The position numbers and the translations under genes are program-made. The notes beneath the pieces were generated by a model that saw only the letters and a list, made by a program, of their open reading frames with translations, was not told where the DNA came from and searched no databases. Positions 63,099 to 64,000 of a stretch of DNA of 64,000 nucleotides are shown piece by piece (within the stretch, counting starts at the first letter, position 1; each line of letters begins with the position of its first letter). The stretch is from Mesaphorura yosii (Eukaryota; Arthropoda; Collembola; Poduromorpha; Tullbergiidae), in assembly GCA_009869945.1 (NCBI GenBank), contig WIXG01000099.1, forward strand, positions 162,137 through 226,136. The letters run 5' to 3'.

Positions 63099-63788
63099 CT
63101 ATAGTTTCTGCAAGTTTTCCACCGAGGAACTCACTTTGCCATCTTCAATGAAGCTGGTCATGCTAAAAGGATGGCGCTCTTCTGACGGCGACAAGCTCCC
63201 AGTTCTTGCGCTATTCGTACGAACCGAATCATCGAGATTATTTAAGGGTATATTTATGTCCTTAGTAATCAATTTAGTACTGGGATTCTCGTACAAGTGA
63301 TAGCTTTCGTCACTCGCACTCTCAATTGGTAGCAAATTGGAACAATGTGAGCCCCCGAACGGCTTTTTCCTGCCGTGGGTACTTCCACCGTTGTGACTAT
63401 GACTAGGCGAAGAAGATGGCATGTTTCTTCGATGATAATTTGGCGATGCGTCATGTGTTGGTGTTGGCGTTGAGGCATTAGAATGACTGCCACCAAGCAG
63501 CCTTGCGGTAGGCGACGCAGACGAACACGCCCTGTTCATGTCCCAAGTAACCTTTGTTCGAAGAGAAGTGGAGGAAGTCAAAGTTGAAGCGCGATACAGA
63601 CCATTGTTGCGTGCATTTACGTTGTTCCCGAAATGGTGCAGCCCTCCACCGTCAGATTTGAAAGAGGTCGAATTCTGGAAACTGTTTCGACGTGAAGGGT
63701 GGCCCAGATTGGGGCAGCACGTGGACTTGATTGTCCTTCGTCCACGCGGTTGCTGAATGCAGCAGCAAAACAAGTATTGATTGAAGTA
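63099..63788 (-). CDS. Last coding exon of a second CCHamide-receptor-like GPCR (partial)
   Basis: A 229-codon exon opening at a 3' splice site (TTTCGCAG) with YFNQYLFCCCIQQ, the helix 8 and palmitoylation segment that follows TM7 in CCHamide-type receptors, and ending at a stop. It corresponds to the last exon of the complete receptor at 40.0-44.3 kb. Both start (Tyr/His)-Phe-Asn at the same splice position, and both share GLYRASTLT or GMYRATTLT followed by a VTWDM or TTWDL phrase, and (S/M)MTSFI near the end. The rest of the tail differs and is Ser/Asn/His-rich. The seven-helix exons must lie past 64000. No defect is seen, so a live paralogue is likely. Confidence 0.8.
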   Translation of the reverse strand, partial: YFNQYLFCCCIQQPRGRRTIKSTCCPNLGHPSRRNSFQNSTSFKSDGGGLHHFGNNVNARNNGLYRASTLTSSTSLRTKVTWDMNRACSSASPTARLLGGSHSNASTPTPTHDASPNYHRRNMPSSSPSHSHNGGSTHGRKKPFGGSHCSNLLPIESASDESYHLYENPSTKLITKDINIPLNNLDDSVRTNSARTGSLSPSEERHPFSMTSFIEDGKVSSSVENLQKL

Positions 63789-64000
63789 CTGCGAAAGATA
63801 AAAATAGGCTTATTATTATTGCTGCACTTTTCTCAAACATATTGCACTAAAAATATATACAAATCAGCACTTGGGTATATTTGCACTTCTTTATTTCAAC
63901 AGCAGCACTTATTATATCAGTACCAACTGCACTTTTTATATCCCTCTTTGTACTTTAAAAATATACATTTTAAAACCGTAGGTACTTGAAGCTAAAAATA

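Noticed and set aside
1-64000. CRISPR arrays, rRNA, bacterial operons or viral genes
   Set aside because: None seen. Intron-split animal genes throughout make a prokaryotic or viral origin untenable.

Overview
The window is nuclear DNA from an arthropod, most likely an insect or another hexapod. It is AT-rich and its genes are split by introns of about 70-90 bp that are easy to follow by reading frame. The gene set is arthropod: a peritrophin-type chitin-binding protein, an animal-type farnesyl diphosphate synthase, CCHamide-type neuropeptide receptors and a secreted odorant-binding-like protein. Exon joins below were made by hand from GT/AG sites, codon phase and family conservation. They are models, not transcript evidence.

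Layout. 1-4.5 kb: no gene seen. 4.6-10.0 kb (minus): chitin-binding extracellular protein whose first coding exon is only 10 nt and lies 3.6 kb upstream. 11.5-13.0 kb (plus): farnesyl diphosphate synthase family gene, 363 aa, converging on a minus-strand SIAH/SINA-type RING ubiquitin ligase (13.6-15.9 kb). 16.7-21.8 kb (plus): multi-Tudor protein, best read as one nine-exon gene (807 aa) whose 2.2-kb intron 3 holds a decayed MULE transposase and an antisense 110-codon ORF. 22.3-24.5 kb (minus): WTAP/fl(2)d homologue of the m6A methyltransferase complex, tail-to-tail with the Tudor gene. 26.4-27.1 kb (minus): small protein with a possible MATH fold. 27.1-40.0 kb: no gene recognised. 40.0-44.3 kb (minus): complete CCHamide-receptor-like GPCR (632 aa). 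44.3-56.2 kb: no gene recognised, but two miniature DNA transposons with 8-bp target duplications. 56.2-57.1 kb (plus): secreted ten-cysteine OBP-like protein with a TATA box. 57.7-59.7 kb (plus): mitochondrial D-2-hydroxyglutarate dehydrogenase. 63.1-63.8 kb (minus): last coding exon of a second CCHamide-receptor-like GPCR; the rest of it lies beyond the window.

How the genes relate. This is an ordinary eukaryotic neighbourhood, not an operon. The two receptors are same-strand paralogues about 19 kb apart, with the OBP and dehydrogenase genes on the opposite strand between them. Housekeeping and RNA/germline genes are packed at 11.5-27 kb; the receptor side is gene-poor.

The most interesting points are an Ala-Ala pair at the chain-length positions of the prenyl synthase (Phe-Phe in typical animal FPPS), the paired receptors, the Tudor intron with its transposon and nested ORF, and two clean non-autonomous elements. 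I did not find a wholly undescribed system.
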